Origin: Muricea muricata
Lineage: Eukaryota > Cnidaria > Anthozoa > Malacalcyonacea > Plexauridae
Reading direction: 5' to 3'
Length of the DNA: 64,000 nt
NCBI GenBank assembly: GCA_963855995.1
Contig: OY979717.1
Location: 34,544,997 to 34,608,996 of the forward strand
Shown here: one piece after another, positions 33,597-46,300 of the stretch
Layout: each line of letters begins with the position of its first letter
Numbering within the stretch: the first letter of the stretch is position 1
Notes under the pieces: model-generated
The model's input: only the letters and a program-made list of their open reading frames with translations
Databases searched by the model: none
Told to the model about the DNA's origin: nothing
Made by a program: the position numbers and the translations under genes

Positions 33597-33767
33597 TAAA
33601 AGTTGCTCCTCCGTTTTGAATTTAAGATGCTACACTTCGTCGTGGATTGTCATGTCCTGAATCGTAACTAACTCATGCGAGATGACGAAGACGGTCCGAC
33701 CGCGCTACTTACCAGCTTTTGCTACCGCGTCGTCATGCAGCGCGTTGTCAATCGTAAACTCTCTATT

Positions 33768-34972
33768 GTTCTAGTGTAGGAGGTTCAAGTTCAAATGTTG
33801 TTGATACAATATTACCATAAAGGCATGTGCGTGCATTCTCAAGCAATGCTGAAACTATATACATCTTGCCAAACGGACTTAGGCTTAACGTCATTTGTCT
33901 CTTAAAATCAATGAAGCTAAAATACTTGGTGATATTTCCAAACATCCATTCAACGAATACTCGGACAGAGCTCATTGCCTTGTTGAAGGCTTACATTTCT
34001 GGAGTGAGCACTCTACCTTGGAAAGGGGCCTGTAGATGAACCCTTAAAGGGTACAAACAAATTGTTGGCCTTTAAAATTAGCAACACGCCTCAAGCTTGT
34101 TAGCAGGCCAGATTGTTGTAGCATGGCGCTGTTATGGCGTCTCCCTTCATATGGACCAGCCAGATTTGCAATAATCCCATTTGGTAGAACGACGCTCTAG
34201 AATTTCATGCCATAAACCCGTTTGTGGCCATTATACATTACTCTTTGTAAGTATTTTGGTCTGGAAATGCGACGAACATTGCCATCCACAAAGCCAAAAC
34301 AGTTGGAAAGAGGAGCTCCATGGTTGTGTATGGTAGTGGCATAGGTGTTGACTTGCTCTGGTGAAAGAAATGGTTGGTCCCAACTTTCTCCTGTTAGAAC
34401 CCAACTCATTTTTTCTCTACTGCTCTTGTCCAAGCCAGTTTATTGAGATACAGGTAACAAAATCAGATTGTTGTATAACGTAGGCCTATCACGTTCCACT
34501 CAGCGATAGTGTTGTTTTTCCTGTTTTGCTGATTTTTACTTGCTATAAGTCAGTACATAAGTGCGTTATTTATTCACTTGTTATCAGCTAAATGTGTGTA
34601 ATCGATTCATAATTATGGGAGGTTTTGGATTTATGCATCAGTCAGCCGATGCGCTGGATCCGCCCTTGGGCACAAGGAACTAGTATTTCTGCCAAAACAT
34701 GATTCCATATCTGAGTATCTGCAAGGGTATGCCAATCTCTTCAGTAAGATGCACAAGCCTTCAATTTCAGTACGCACTGTTCCTTGAAAACAAAAAATTT
34801 TCTCTGGGATTTCCAGGTAATTCATTAGCAACTGCAGGTCTTTCATTGCAAATCTAAGTTCAATGATACATTCCTCATGATTCCAAGATGCCAAATCAAA
34901 ATTTTCAAATTTCCAATAAGGAAAGAGGTCTCGAGTCACAGTAATCGTCCAGACAAGCGAAGTCAAAATCAT
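33768..34972 (-). pseudogene. Harbinger-A DDE transposase, degenerate
   Basis: Three blocks read on the minus strand. An N-terminal part (34972-34680) includes FPYWKFENFDLASWNHEE. A middle part (34433-34197) includes LSNCFGFVDGNVRRISRP, with the first Asp. A C-terminal part (33975-33768) includes VRVFVEWMFGNI, with the catalytic Glu, and ends PPTLEQ. Between these, GRRHNSAMLQQSGLL (around 34150) has Asn where the second catalytic Asp belongs, so this enzyme could not work. An interruption of ~220 bases (34440-34670) holds an unrelated insertion or intron. It is a distinct subfamily from Harbinger-B; the latter inserted into its 3' end. Confidence 0.8.
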
Positions 34973-35317
34973 CGATACAGTTTAACCCAAAAGCAATACT
35001 ACTGTGAAACTGTCCCCACATTGGTCCCCACATTCGTCCCCAATTCCTTCCCACATTCGCCCCACATTCATTATGAGATTAAATAAACAGATTAGGACCA
35101 CCTGCGGTATGCTTACTATTTCCAATCATTCGAACAGCGTTTACCTTAATATGAAGCTTTTAGCATTCCAAATATCTTCAATTTCAGTATGTGAAGCAAT
35201 AATGATTATAACTCTTGCGACTTATACTTTGAAGCTTAAAACAATTAATAACAATAATAATTACAACTCTTGCGACTTATACTTTGAAGCTTAAAACAAA
35301 AAAAAATTACCATTTCT
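34973..35317. other. Non-coding flank with a short direct duplication
   Basis: A block reading AACTCTTGCGACTTATACTT occurs at about 35211 and again at about 35265. A CCCCACATT-rich stretch lies near 35015-35070. No gene is supported. Confidence 0.5.
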
Positions 35318-36090
35318 GGGGAACAAATTTTCTCCATGTTTTGGTGCAACTTAAATATCAGTCATTATAATACGATATTTATGTACTATTAATGGGCCAG
35401 CTGCGTATTCTATAGAATTTTTTATTTTCACATATGTGATCTGGGGAATAACTTTTCTGTGTGCGTTTTTGCAACTTAAATGTCAGTCATCGTAATATGA
35501 TATTCACAATCATTGAGCCAAATGTGTACGAGCGCTACCAACTTAATTTTCTAGTTACTTATTCTATAATTTTTTTTATTTTCGCATATATGATATAGCT
35601 AGACTTTCATGCTCTTTCTAACGATATATCACAAGTTCTGGGGAATAACTTTTCTGTATGTGTCTTTGCAACTTAAATGTCAGTCATCGTAATATGAATT
35701 TACTGTACAATCAATTAGCCAACTGCGTATCAGTGATACCAACTTAATTTTCTAGTTACCTATAATTTTTTCTATTTTTGCATATGAGATATAGATTTTT
35801 ATGCCCTTTCTAACCATATATCACAAGTTTTGGGGAATAACTTTTCTGTATGTGTTTTTGCAACTTAAATGTCAGTCATGGTAATATGATATTTACTATC
35901 AACGAGCCGAATACGTGCCAGCGCTACAAACTTAATTTTCTAGTTACCTATTCTATAAATTTTTTTTATTTTTGCATATGAGATATAGATTTGCATGCCT
36001 TTTCTAACCATATATCACAAGTTCTGGGGAATAACTTTTCTTTATCTGTTTTTGCAACTTAAATGTCAGTCATTGGTAATATGATATTTA
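35318..36090. repeat. ~194-bp satellite, about four units
   Basis: The phrase GGGGAATAACTTTTCT recurs at about 35443, 35640, 35832 and 36026, so the period is 192-197 bases, with a shortened variant first. Each unit also holds TTGCAACTTAAATGTCAGTC and CTAACCATATATCACAAGTT. A further partial unit occurs at 37314-37385, right where the GGGAAT array begins. Confidence 0.85.
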
Positions 36091-37313
36091 CTACTACGTT
36101 ACCTGCAAGGTAGGGAATGCTGTGGGCGTTAACTATTTTATAGGTTATTGGAAAATGACATCTATGCAACCCAAAATATATTCAGTGGGATAGTATGCAT
36201 TACTAGCCTGCCAGTACATTGCTCGGCTTGACTCAGTTTGTCCGCCAGAAGATATCATGTTTCAGACTGGCTTAAGCATATGGGGTCAAAAGGGGTCAAC
36301 GTTGAAAGAAGTCGAAAAGCAAATGCCTTATCAATAAGGAATAATTTTTTACAGCTACAGTGAACTCTGAAATACTTAGTTGTTGTATAATTATGTTTGT
36401 TGGAAATATTTTCTAGAACACAAACACACGAAATTTAAAACTGTCGTAATTCCACGGCAAATAATGTCGCGTGAACAGCAGATGCGTTTTAGAACATAAC
36501 ATGAATATATTATGCAGCGTCTTTGTTCAACTGTGGTTTGTTAACTTTGATTATAGTTGACTATTAGCACAAATGGTAATGTTGGAAAATTATCATCGAC
36601 AAAACAAACGCGCTTTAATACAATTTCACAGACGTTATACTATCAAATAGAATGTATATTAAAATTCCACTGCAATTTAATACGAGATTTAATATTGTCG
36701 TGAGAATAACAAATTCGTTTTAAAAATGAATAATTTCAGAAAAACAAATTGTCTTCGTCTCGCATATATAATTTAACCTTGATAAGGCATTTGCTTTTGA
36801 GTTTTGACCACTGGATAGTGCATCGTAATACAAAATACAAATAGAATTGAAGCCGAAAACACGTTCTATTTTGAGAGCAACGGTTATGTATAAGGGCCCC
36901 ACTCAAGAATTAAATCAACGTAGTTTCTGTTAGAAAACTGTGAAAACTTTTGTTTCAAAACGTAAGCTATATGTCCGGTAGTAGAAGTCTATAGCATTTG
37001 ATGCTCAAGTGGGGCCATTCAACATGGCCCCGCAAGTCTAAAAATGTGACGTACTTCTGGCTTCAAAACCCAACAATAGATGCGCTATCGAGCTTCATGC
37101 TTTTGACTAACTACGATTTTTTAAACAGCCAGCCTGAAACATAATATCTTCTAAGCACAAGACATAATTGGTGACGAAACACAGGTGAGGAAAGGTGTTC
37201 TGCGCATTTCCGAACCACAATGCACTGCGGTAAACATGGTTTGAGATAAATTCTCCCTACGTACACAAATTAGGTCTGCTGCTTCGCTCGCTCGCTTCAG
37301 GCTCGCTCGCTCC
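36091..37313. other. ~1.2-kb unassigned insert inside the satellite
   Basis: The satellite breaks off near 36090 and resumes with GCAACTTAAATGTCAGTC at about 37316, so this stretch appears inserted. It ends with a GCTCGCTCGC-rich direct repeat (37280-37320). No coding frame of note and no clear inverted termini were found. Confidence 0.45.
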
Positions 37314-37387
37314 GCAGCAACTTAAATGTCAGTCATCGGAATATGATATTTACAATCAACGAGCCAGATGCGCCCGAGTGCTTCCAG

Positions 37388-40300
37388 CATGGGGAATAGG
37401 AAATCGGAATGGGAACGGGGAATAGGAAATGGGAAAGGGAATGCGAACCTGGAATGGAAAATAGGGAATAGGAATGGGATGGGCAAACGGGAACTGGTAA
37501 TGGGAACAGGGAACTGGGAATGGGAACAGGGAATAGGAATGGGAGATGGAAACGGGGAATGCCAACAGACAATGGAAACAGGGAATGGAAACGAGGAAGG
37601 GAAACGTGGAATGGGAACCGGGAATGGGGAACGGGGAATAGGAATGGGAACAGCAATGGGAACTGGGAATGGGAACGGGGAATGGGAACCAGGAATGGGG
37701 AACAGGGAATAGGAACGGGCATGGGAGCCGGGAACAATAAATGGAAATGGGGAATAGGAATGGGGAATGGAAACAAGGAATGGGAACCGGGAATAGGAAT
37801 GGGAATGGGAATGGGAATGGGGAACAAGAATCGGAACTAGGAATGGGAACAGGGAATGGGAACCGGGAATAGGGAACATGGAATAGGAATTGGAACGGAG
37901 AATGGGGAATGGGAACATGAAATCCATTGGAATGGAGGATAAGAATACGGAATAGGCACAGGGAATGGGAATGGGAACAGGGAATGGGGAATGGGGAAAG
38001 GGAACAGGGAATGGAAATGGGGAATAGGAAAGGGGAATGGGAACAGGAAATGGAGAACAGGGAATAGGAATGGGAATAGGAATGGGAACGGGAATGGGAA
38101 AGAAGAATGAAAAACAAAAAATAGGAATGGCAACCAGGAATGGGAACAGGGAATAGGAATAGGAATGAGAACAGGGAATAGGAATGAAAACGAGAAATGG
38201 GAACATAGAACCCATGAAATGGGGAATAGGAAAGAGAATGGAGAATGGGAACAAGAATTGGGAATGGGAAAAGGAAATGGGAATGGGGAATGGAAATGGG
38301 GAATGGGAACCGGGACTGGGAAGTGCGAATGAGGAACAGGGAATAGGAATAGAGAATGGGAACAAGAATTGGGAATGGGAACACGGAATGGGAATGGGGA
38401 ATGGGAAATAAAAAATTGGAATAGGAATAAAAAATTGGAAATATGAAATGGAGAATAGGTCCTGGGAATGGGAATGGGGAATCGGGATGAAGAATGGGCA
38501 TGAAGAACGAGAATGGAGAATGGAACGGGAACTGGGAATGGGAACTTGGAACCTATGAGAATGGGGAATAGGAATGGAGAATAGGAATGGGGAAAAGGAA
38601 CGGGGAATGGCAACAGGGAATGGGGAATAGCAACGGGGAATGAGAATTAGAATGGGGAAGAAGAATGGGAACTGGGAATGGGAACGAGGAATAGGAACAG
38701 GGAATGGAAACCAGGAATGGGAAACAGGGAATAGGAATTGGAACAGGGAATGGGAATGGGAATGGGGAATGGTAACATGAAACCCATCGGAACGGGGAAT
38801 AGGAACGTGGAATAGGTACGGGGACTAGAAACTGCAAATGAGGAACAGGGAATAGGAATAGGAATGGAGAATGGGAACAGGGAATATGAACAGGGAATGG
38901 GAACCGAGAATGAAAAACAAGGAATAGGAATTGGATGGGGAATGGGAATGGGAACATGAAACCATGGGAATGGGAAATAGGAATAGGAAATGGGAAATAG
39001 GAAATGGGAAATGGGAAAAAGGAACAAGGAATGGGAATGGGGAATGGGAACAGGGAATCGGGATGAAGAATGGGGGTGAAGTATGGCAATGGAGAATGGA
39101 ATGGGAACTGGAAATGGGAACATGGAACCTATGAGAATGGGTAATAGGAATGGGGAATAGGAATGGGGAATAGGAATGGGGAATAAAAATGGGAATGGCA
39201 ACGAGGAATGGGAATCGATAATGGGAACAGGAACTGGGAATACAAACAGGGAATGAGAATGGGGAATGGGAACCAGGAATGGGAACCAGGAATGGGAACC
39301 AGGAATGGGAAGCGAGAATAGGGAACAAAGAATATGAATGGGAAACCCGAATCAAGAATGGAAATGGGAACGCGGAATGGGAACCGGGAATGGGAACTGG
39401 GAATGGAAACTGGGAATGAGGAACAAGAAGTAGGAATAAGAACAGGGAATGAGGAACAGGGAATAGAAATGGGAACAGGGAATGGGAATGAGGAATAGGG
39501 AATGGGAACCAGGAATAGGGAACAGGGAATAGGAATGGGAAATGGGAACCGGCAATGGGGAAGAGGGAATAGGAATGGGAACGGGAAATCGAAATGAAGG
39601 ATGGGAATGGGAAATGGAAACAGGGAATGGGAAAAAAAAATGGGAACAGAGAATGGGAACTGGGAATGGGGAACAGGGAACGGGAACGGGAATGGAGAAT
39701 GAGGAATAGGGAATAGGAATGGGAACGGAGAATGGGAACACAGAACCCATGGGAATGGGGAATAGGAATGCAGAATAGAAATGAGAAATAGGAATGGGAA
39801 TGGGAATTGGGAATAGGAACAAGGAATGGGAACAAGCAAGGAATGGGAACAAGGAATGGGAATGGCGAATGGGAACCGAGAATAGGGAACAGGAACGGGG
39901 AATGGGAACAGGGAATGGGGAATGAAAATGGGGAATGGGAACCCCGGGAATGGGAATCGGGAATGGGGAACAGGGAATGGGAACGGAAATGGGAACTGGG
40001 AATGGGAACTGGGAATGGGAACTGGGAATGGAGAACAGGGAATAAAAATGGGAGCAGGGAATAAGGAATAAGGAACAGGGAATAAAAATGAGAACAGGGA
40101 ATAGGAATGAGGAATAGAAACCGGGAATGGGGAACAGGGAATAGGAATGGGAATGGGGAATGAGGAAAAGGTATTAGGAATGGGAATGCAGAATGGGAAT
40201 GGGAACACAGAACACATGGAATGGGGAATAGGAATGGGGAATAGGGATGGGGAATAGGAATGGGAATGGAGAATGGGAACTGGGAATAGAAAACAGGGAA

Positions 40301-43300
40301 TAGGAATTGCAATGGGGAATGGAAATGGGGAATGGGGACTAGGAATGGGCAATAGGAACAGGGAATGGGAACCAGGAATGGGGAACCGGGAATAGGGAAC
40401 CAGGAATGGAGAACAGGGAATAGGAATTGGAACGGGGAATGAAAATGGGAAATGGGAACATGAAACACATGGGGATGGGGAATAGGAATGGGAACAGGGA
40501 ATGCGAACCGGGAATGGGCAACAGGGAATGGGCAACAGGGAATGGGCAACAGAGAATGGGAAACGGAAATGGGGAATAGGAATTGGAACGGGAATGGGAA
40601 CTGGGAATCGGAACAGGGAATGGGAATCGGGAAAGGGAACCGGGAATGGGAACTGGGAAAGAGGAATAGGAATGGAAACGGGGAATGAGGAACAGGGAAT
40701 AGGAACGGGGAATGGGAACAAGGAATAGCGAATGGAGACAGGGAACGGGGAACAAGGAATAGGAATGGGAACGGGGAATGGAAAACAGAGAATGGGAACC
40801 GGAAATGCGAAACAGAGAATAGGAATTACAACTGGGAAAGGGCAATGGGGAGATGAAACCCATGGGAATGGGAAATAGGAATGGAAATCGAACAGGGAAT
40901 GGGAATGGGAAATGGAAACAGGAATGACAACCGTTAATGGGAAACAGGGAAAAGGGAACAGAGAATGGTAATGGGGAATAGGTATGGGAACAGGGAATGG
41001 GAATGAAGAATGGAAATGCGGAATGGAACAGAGGAATGGCATCCGGGAATGGGGAAAAGGAATAGGAGTGGGAGCGGGAATGGTAACTGGGAATGGGAAC
41101 AGGGAATGGGAACGTGGAATGGGAACAGAAAATGGGAACCGGGAATAGGGGAATAGGAATTGGAACGGGGAATGGGAATTAAGAGTGGGAACATGAAACC
41201 ATGGGAATGGGGAACAGGAAATGGGAATAGGATTGGGGAAAAGGGAACGGGGAATGGAAATGGAATTAGGGAATGCAGAATGGGAACCGGAAATGGGAAC
41301 AGGGAATAAGAAAGAGAACAGGGAATAGCAATGGGAAAGAAAAACAAAAATGGGAATCGGAAATCGGGAATGGGGAACCGAAAATGGGAAACAGGAAATA
41401 GGAACCAGGAATGCGGAAAAGGAATTGGAATGGGAATTGGAACTGGAAATGGGAACCGGGAATAGGAACTAGGAATGGGGAACATGGAAAAGGGAACACG
41501 GGATGGAAATAGGGAATAAGAATGGGGAATGGAGAACAGGGAATGGGAACATGGAACCCATGGAAATGGGGATTAGGAATAGAGAATAGGAACAAGGAAT
41601 GGCAATTGGGAATGGGGATTGAGAAGTGAGGATGGGAACAGGGAATGGGAACTGGGATGGGAACCGGGAATGGGAATGGCAAATGAGGAACAGGGAATAG
41701 GAACAGAGAATGGGAACGGGGAACAAGGAATGGGGGATGGAGACAGGGAATGGAAACCGGGAATGGGGAACAAGGAAAAGGAATGGGAACGGAGAATGGC
41801 GAAATGGGAATGGGAACCGGGAATGGGGAACAGGGAATAGGAATTGGAACAGGGAATCGGAATGGGGGGAATGGGAACATGAAACCCATGGGAATGGGGA
41901 ATAGGAATGGCGAATGGGGAATAGGAATGGGGAATGGGAACAAGGAATGGGAACCGGGAATGAAGAACCGGAAATGGGGAACCGGAAATGGGGAATAGGG
42001 AATGGGAAACGGGAATGAGGAACAGGGAATAGGACTTGGAACGTGAATGGGAACTGGGAATCAGAACAGGGAATGGGAATAGCAAATGGGAACCGGGAAT
42101 GGGAATCAGGGACGAAGAATAAGAATGGGAACGGGGAATGAGGAACAGGGAAAAGGAACGGAGAATGGAAATGGGGAACAGGGAACAGGGAATGGAGAAT
42201 GGAGACGGGGAATGGGAACCAGGAATGGGGAACAAGGAATAGGAACACGGAATGACGAATAGGGAATGGGAACCGGGAATAAAGAGCAGGGAATAGAAAT
42301 TGGAACGGGAACGGGAATGGGAATGGGGAATGGAACATGAAACCCATGGGAATGGGGAAAGGAATGAGGAATGGGAACAGGGAATGAAAACCGGGAATGG
42401 GGAACCGAAAATTGAAAACTGGTAAAGGGGAGCTGGGAATGGGGAACCAGGAAAGAGGAAAAAGGAATGGGAACTGGGAACGAGGAACAGAGAATAGGAA
42501 TTGCAACGCGGAATGCAGATGGGGAATGGGAACATGAAACTCATGTGAATGATGAATAGGAATGGGGAACAGGGAATACAAAACGGGAATGCGGAACTGG
42601 GAATGGGGAACAGGGAATGGGAAACGAGAATGGGAAACAGGGAATAGGAAACGAGATTGAGGAACAGGGAATAGGAATTGGAACGGGGATGGGACTGGGA
42701 ATCGGAACAGGGAATGGGAATCGCGAATGGGAACCGCGAATGGGAACGGGGAATAGGAATGGGAATGGGGAATAAGGAACAGGGAATAGGAACAGAGAAT
42801 GGAGAACAGGGGATAGGAATTGGAACGAGGAATGGAAATTGGAACATGAAACCCATGGGAATGGGGAATAGGAATGGGGAATGGGAACAGGGAATAGGAA
42901 ACGGGAATGGGGAACCGGGATTGGGGAACAAAGAATAGGAACAGGGAATGGGGAACAGGGATTAGGAATTGGAACGGGGAATGGAATGGGGGCATGAAAC
43001 CCATAGGAATGGGATGGGAACAGGGAATAGGAATCGGGAATGGGGAACCGGAAATGGGGAACTGGGAATGAGGAGCCGGGGATGAGGAACAGGAAATGGG
43101 AACTGGGAATGGGAACAGAAAATGAAAACTGAGAATGGAGAACAGGGAATAGGAATGGGAACAGGGAATGAGGAAAAAGGAATAAAAATGAGAACAGGGA
43201 ATGGGAAAGAGGAATAGGAACAGGGAGTGGGAACCTTGAATGGGGAACAGAGAATAGGAATGCAAACGGCGAATGGGAACCGAGAATGGGGAAGACGGAA

Positions 43301-46300
43301 TTGGAATGGGAACGGGAAATCGGAATAAAGGATGGGAATGGGAAATAGAAACGAGGAATGGGAAAAAGGAATGTGAACAGGGAATAGGAACCGGGAACAG
43401 GGAACAGGAATAGGAATGGGGAATGAGGAACAGGGAATAGGAAGGGGAAATGGCAACATAGAAGCCATGGGAATGGGGAGTAGGAATGAGCATTAAAAAT
43501 GTGGAATAGGAATGGGAATTGAGAATGGGAACTGGGAATGAAGAACAGGAAATAGGAATTGCAAAAGGGAATGGGAACGGGAATGGGAACATGAAACCCA
43601 TATGAATGGGGAATGGGAGTGGGGAATTGGAACAGGGAACGTGAACCAGGAATGGGGAACTGGGAATGGGAAACCAGGAATGGGGAACAGGGAATGGGTA
43701 CTGGGAACGACGAATAGGAATTGGAACGGGAAATGGGGATGAAGAATGGGAACATGAAACCCATAGGAATGGGGAATAGGTATGGGGAATAGGAATGGGG
43801 AATGGGGAATAAGAATGGGGAATAGGAACAGGGAATAGGAAATGGGAATGGGGAACCGGGAATGGGGAACAGGGAATGGGAATCGGGAATGGGGAACAGG
43901 GAATATGAGTTGGAGCAGGGAATGAAAATAGGGAATCGGAAAATGAAACCCATAAGAATGGGGAATAGGAATGGGGAATGGGAACAGGGAATGGGAGCCG
44001 GGAATGGGGAACCAGGAATTGAAACATGGGGAATGGGAACCGGGAATGGGGAACCGAGAAAGGGGAACAGGGAATGAGAACCGGGAATGAGGAACAGGGA
44101 ATACAAATTAGAATGGGAATGTGGATAAGGAATGGGAACATGAAACTCATGGGAATGGGGAATAAGAATGGGAAATGGAGAATAGAAATGGGGAATGGGA
44201 ACAGGGAATGGGAACCGGGAATGGAAAACCAGGAATGGGGAACAGGGAATGGGAAATGGGAATGGGGAATAGGGAATAGGAATTGGAACAGGAATAGGAA
44301 CGGGAATCGGAACAGGGAATGGGAATCGGGAATGGGAACCGGGAATGGAAACAGGGAATAAGAATTGGAACGGGGAATGGGAATGGGAACATGAAACCTA
44401 TGGGAATGGAGAACAGGAATGGGAAATGGGAACAGGGAATAGAAACCGGAAACGGGGAACCGGAAATGGGGAACCGGGAATGGGGAACCGGAAATGGGGA
44501 ATCGGAAATGGTGAATCGGAAGTGAGGAACCGCAAATGGGGAACTGGGAATGCGGAACCGGAAATGGGAAACCGGAAATGGGGAACCAGAAATGAGGAAC
44601 CGGTAATGGGGAACCGGGGATGAGGAACAGGGAATGGGAACTGGGAATGGGAACTGGGAATGGGAACAGGAAATGGGAACTGGGAATGGAGAACAGGGAA
44701 TAGGAATGGGAACAGGGAATGAGGAACAGGGAATAAAAATGGGAACAGGGAATGGGAATGAAAAATAGGAACACGGAATGGGAACCGGGAATGAGGAACA
44801 GCTAACAGGGAATAATAATGGAACAGGGAATAAGAATGGGAACATAGAGCCCATGGGAATGGGGAATAGGAATGGGGAATAGGAATGGGAGTGGAGAATA
44901 GAAACTGGGAATAGAGAACAGAGAATAGGAATTGCAATGGGGAATTGGAATCGGGAATGGGAACATGAAACCCATGGAAATGGGGAATAGGAATGGGGAA
45001 TCTGAACAGGGAACAGGAACCAGGAATAGGGAACCAGGAATGGGGAACAAGGAATGGGGAACCAGGAATGGGGAACAGAGAATGAGTACCGGGAACAGGG
45101 AATAGGAATTGGAATGGGGATGAGGAATGGGAACATGAAACCCATAGGAATGGGCAATAGGAATGGGGAATAGGAATGGGGAATAGGAATAGGGAATAGA
45201 CACAGGGAATAGGAAACGGGTATGTGGAACAGGCAATGGGAACCGGGAATGGGGAACAGGAATTGGAACGGAGAATGAAAATGGGGAATGGGAACTTGAA
45301 ACCCATGGAAATGGGGAATAGGAATGGGGAATGGGAACAGCGAATAAGAACCGAGAGTGGGGAACCGGAAATGGGGAATAGGGAATGGAAAACAGGAATG
45401 GGGAACAGGGAATAGGAATTGGAACGAGAATGTGAACTGGGAATCGGAACAGGGAATGGGAATCGCAAATGGGAACTGGGAATGGGAACCATGAACGAGG
45501 AATAGGAATGGGAATGGGGAATGAGGAACAAGGAATAGGAACGGACAATGGAAACGGGGAACGAAGAACAGGGAATGGAGAATGGAGATGGGGAATGGGA
45601 ACCGGGAATGGAATAGGGAATGAGGAACGAGGAATGGGAATGGGAACATAGAACCCATGGGAATGGGGAATAGGAATTGGGAAATAAGAATAAGGAATTG
45701 GAATGGGAATGCAGAATGAGAACTGGGAATAAAAAACTGGGAATAGGAATTGCAACCGGGAATGGGAATGGGGAATGGCAACATGAAACCCATGGGAATG
45801 GGGAATAGAAATGAGGAATCAGAACACGGAACGGGAACCAGGAATGGGCCACCGGGAATGGAGAACCAGGAATGGGGAACAGGGAATGGGTACTGGGAAT
45901 GGAAGACAGGGAATAAGTACCGGGAACGAGGAATAGGAATTGGAACGGGGAATGAGGATAGGGAATGGGAACATGAAATCCATAGGAATGGGGAACAGGA
46001 ATGGGGAATAGGAATGGAAAATAAGAACAGGGAATAGGAAATGAGAATGGGGAACTGGGAATGGGGAACAGCCAATGGGAACCCGAAATGGGGAACAGGG
46101 AATAGGAATTTGAACGGGGAATGAAAATGGGGAATGGGAACATGAAACCCATGGGAATGGGGAAGAAGAATGGGAAATGGGAACAGGGAATGGGAACCGG
46201 GAATGGAGAACCGGAAATGGAGAACAGAAAATAGGAAACAGGAATGGGGAACAGGGAATAGAAATTAGAATGGGGAATGAAAATGGGGAATGGGAACATG

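Larger units (their letters stand above)
23502..33764. mobile_element. 10.26-kb PIF/Harbinger composite element (Harbinger-B)
   Basis: The left end reads AGAGAGTTTACGATAGACGA and the reverse complement of the right end reads AGAGAGTTTACGATTGACAA. The two agree at about 34 of 37 bases. ATT at 23499-23501 and 33765-33767 flanks the ends. Comparison with the intact duplicate unit at 23111-23342 shows the pre-insertion site had a single ATT. A 3-bp duplication is typical of PIF/Harbinger, although TWA is usual. Inside are a Myb-like accessory gene (+), a DDE transposase (-), 21-bp palindromic arrays, a Rep-like gene, a Tc1 transposase and MITEs. Ordinary Harbingers are 3-5 kb, so the extra ~6 kb is cargo or later insertions. 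An alternative reading of the ends gives a TA duplication. Confidence 0.75.

Noticed and set aside
34655..34690. Cloning-vector contamination (GGATCCGCCCTT near ACTAG)
   Set aside because: Only a dozen bases resemble vector polylinker and the surrounding sequence is continuous genomic transposon. GGCGGATCC-type text is also common in transposon ends.
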